DNA of 64,000 nt. Source: Bacteroidota bacterium. Lineage in GTDB: Bacteria; Bacteroidota; Bacteroidia; Chitinophagales; BACL12. Every line of letters starts with the position of its first letter. The first letter of the stretch is position 1. Positions 62,362 through 64,000 of the stretch are shown here, piece after piece. Where the stretch lies: NCBI GenBank assembly GCA_016706865.1, contig JADJIS010000002.1:930001-994000 (forward strand), read 5' to 3'. The notes beneath the pieces are model-generated. The model saw only the letters and a program-made list of their open reading frames with translations, searched no databases and had not been told where the DNA came from. Made by a program: the position numbers and the translations under genes.

Positions 62362-63708
62362 TCACTCCAGATCACTCAGATCAAACCCATTCATAAAGCT
62401 TGTATCAAATACCCCAGCCCTGAATTTTGGATCACGCATGAGCTTTTTGTGGAAAGGAATGGTTGTTTTAATTCCCTCTACAATAAATTCATCTAAGGCT
62501 CTTTGCATTTTTAATATTACTTCTTCACGTGTGCGCGCCTTGCAAATTAATTTAGCGATCATGCTATCGTAATAAGGTGGGATGGTATAGCCTGCATACA
62601 CAGCAGTATCTACACGAACTCCATGTCCTTTCGGAGAATGGAAACTGGTTATTTTACCCGGACTCGGAGAAAAATTTCTTGTGGGATCCTCCGCATTTAT
62701 TCTGCATTCCATTGCGTGTAATAACGGGAAATAATTTTTTCCGGAAATTTTTTCTCCCGTTGCAATTTTAATTTGTTCTTTAATTAAATCGAAATCTACC
62801 ACTTCTTCCGTAACAGTATGTTCAACCTGAATACGTGTATTCATTTCCATGAAATAAAAATTCTTGTGTTTGTCAACAAGAAATTCTATTGTTCCTACAC
62901 CTTCATATTTAATACTTTCTGCAGCTTTAACCGCTGCATCACCCATTTTTTTTCTCAGCTTCTCATCAAGAAATGGTGAAGGACTTTCTTCAACTAATTT
63001 TTGATGTCTTCTTTGTATGGAACAGTCTCTTTCACTTAAATGACAAGCTCTTCCATATTGATCACCCGCTATCTGAATTTCGATATGACGTGGTTCCTCA
63101 ATATATTTTTCCATATATAAACCATCATTATTAAATGATGCTTTTGCTTCCATGCTTGCGGTATCAAATGCACTTTCCACTTCATCCTCTTTCCAAACAA
63201 TACGCATTCCTTTTCCACCACCACCGGCAGTAGCTTTCATGATAACCGGATATCCTATTTTTTTGGCTAATTTTTTAGCTTCAGCCACATCTTTTAATAA
63301 TCCTTCACTTCCTGGAATTACAGGAACACCTGCTTTTTTCATGGTTTCCTTCGCTGTGATCTTATCGCCCATTTTGCGGATCTGATCAGCGGTAGGTCCA
63401 ATAAATTTAATTCCGTATTTGGTGCATATCTCAGAAAAAGTTGCATTCTCACTTAAAAAACCATAACCAGGATGTATGGCATCCGCATTGGTAATTTCCG
63501 CAGCGGCCATAATTTTCGGAATACTTAAATACGATTCTTTGGAAGATGGAGGTCCTATACAAACTGCTTCATCGGCAAAACGTACAGGCAAACTTTCTTT
63601 ATCGGCAGTGGAATAAACAGCAACGGTTTTAATTCCCATTTCTTTTGCTGTTCTAATAACCCTTAAAGCTATTTCGCCGCGATTTGCTATTAGTATTTTT
63701 TTGAACAT
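62362..63708 (-). CDS. accC: Acetyl-CoA carboxylase, biotin carboxylase subunit
   Basis: 448 aa. It carboxylates biotin on AccB with ATP and bicarbonate, the first half-reaction of fatty-acid synthesis. Motifs: MFKKILIANRGEIALRVIRT, ADAIHPGYGFLSENATFSEI, the Gly-rich ATP-grasp loop KATAGGGGKGMRIVWKEDEV, YGRACHLSERDCSIQRRHQK and FYFMEMNTRIQVEHTVTEEV. Full length, ending EGIKTTIPFHKKLMRDPKFR and a short tail. It follows accB by 68 nt and is closed by an intrinsic terminator. Confidence 0.96.
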   Translation of the reverse strand: MFKKILIANRGEIALRVIRTAKEMGIKTVAVYSTADKESLPVRFADEAVCIGPPSSKESYLSIPKIMAAAEITNADAIHPGYGFLSENATFSEICTKYGIKFIGPTADQIRKMGDKITAKETMKKAGVPVIPGSEGLLKDVAEAKKLAKKIGYPVIMKATAGGGGKGMRIVWKEDEVESAFDTASMEAKASFNNDGLYMEKYIEEPRHIEIQIAGDQYGRACHLSERDCSIQRRHQKLVEESPSPFLDEKLRKKMGDAAVKAAESIKYEGVGTIEFLVDKHKNFYFMEMNTRIQVEHTVTEEVVDFDLIKEQIKIATGEKISGKNYFPLLHAMECRINAEDPTRNFSPSPGKITSFHSPKGHGVRVDTAVYAGYTIPPYYDSMIAKLICKARTREEVILKMQRALDEFIVEGIKTTIPFHKKLMRDPKFRAGVFDTSFMNGFDLSDLE

Positions 63709-63776
63709 CTTATTTTAAATATCTAATGTACAAATTTGCCAATGTGCAAATTCAAAGTGTGTAATAAAAGAAAAGA

Positions 63777-64000
63777 TTATTTGGTCTCAATTAAAAACAA
63801 TGGTTGATCATATTCCACGGGACTTGCATCATCCACAAGAATTTTTGCGATCTTACCCGAAACTTCACTTTCAATTTCGTTGAATAGTTTCATTGCTTCA
63901 ATGATACATAATTTTGAACCAACGGAAATTTCATCACCAACTTTCACAAAAACATCTTTATCAGGTCCGGGAGAACGATAAAATGTTCCAACGATCGGTG
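63777..64000 (-). CDS. accB: Acetyl-CoA carboxylase, biotin carboxyl carrier protein, C-terminal part (cut by window edge)
   Basis: The last 74 residues are visible; the N-terminus lies beyond the right edge. They form the biotinyl domain: PIVGTFYRSPGPDKDVFVKV, GDEISVGSKLCIIEAMKLFN (the EAMK lysine that receives biotin) and EIESEVSGKIAKILVDDASP, ending QPLFLIETK. It is directly upstream of accC in the same operon, the standard order. Confidence 0.95.
   Translation of the reverse strand, partial: PIVGTFYRSPGPDKDVFVKVGDEISVGSKLCIIEAMKLFNEIESEVSGKIAKILVDDASPVEYDQPLFLIETK

Noticed and set aside
1..64000. tRNA, rRNA or riboswitch genes
   Set aside because: I looked for cloverleaf and common RNA patterns by eye and found none I could support; a covariance-model scan would be decisive.

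Overview
The window is AT-rich chromosomal DNA from a member of the Bacteroidota. The evidence is a complete type IX secretion (gliding) core operon porP-gldK-gldL-gldM-gldN, a secreted M1 peptidase with a C-terminal type IX sorting domain, many Cys-lipoproteins, DUF4271, DUF6029 and Omp28-type proteins, and start regions that carry the Bacteroidota -7 box TAnnTTTG rather than strong Shine-Dalgarno sites. No rRNA or tRNA gene was recognised. An order- or genus-level placement is not supported by what I can see.

Layout: (1) 0-3.5 kb: the N-terminal part of pheT (minus strand, cut by the window edge) and three tandem paralogous lipoproteins, each behind a near-identical promoter. (2) 3.5-14.6 kb, minus strand: a complex I operon nuoA-B-C-D-H-I-J-K-L-M-N plus a small Pro-rich protein. 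nuoE, nuoF and nuoG are absent. (3) 14.6-21.9 kb: a repeat island, a small lipoprotein, pyruvate:ferredoxin oxidoreductase (nifJ), a lipoprotein and a porin. (4) 22.1-23.8 kb: an IS1182-type insertion sequence with exact 31-bp inverted ends and a frameshifted transposase. (5) 23.9-34.4 kb: Omp28-like and DUF6029 proteins, a TlpA-like thioredoxin, an S9 peptidase, hemW divergent from a BamA/TamA-like protein, DUF4271 and hemD. (6) 34.7-42.7 kb: a DUF255 thioredoxin-domain protein and the type IX core. (7) 42.7-44.1 kb: a 245-bp tandem repeat and other intergenic repeats. (8) 44.1-57.5 kb: uvrC, a class A PBP, a PorW/SprE-like TPR lipoprotein, a divergent M23 peptidase-bactofilin-AtpZ cluster, the M1 peptidase, an outer-membrane protein and purT. 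(9) 57.5-60.5 kb: an internally duplicated small protein, then a REP-associated tyrosine transposase (RAYT) inside a roughly 250-bp-period array of two hairpin types. (10) 60.5-64 kb: an OmpA-domain protein, accC and the C-terminal part of accB.

How it works together: complex I without its NADH module lies near PFOR, so reduced ferredoxin is a plausible electron donor (inference). PorP/GldKLMN and the PorW-like lipoprotein form a secretion module, and the M1 peptidase is a likely cargo. The PBP, M23 peptidase and bactofilin are envelope-building genes.

The most unusual content is intergenic. The RAYT/hairpin array has a diverged copy 43 kb away. Several families of short, word-like tandem repeats begin exactly at the stop codons of neighbouring genes, and some carry GC-rich palindromes inside the tract. 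Several genes have a -7 box only 4-7 nt from the ATG, which predicts leaderless mRNAs.
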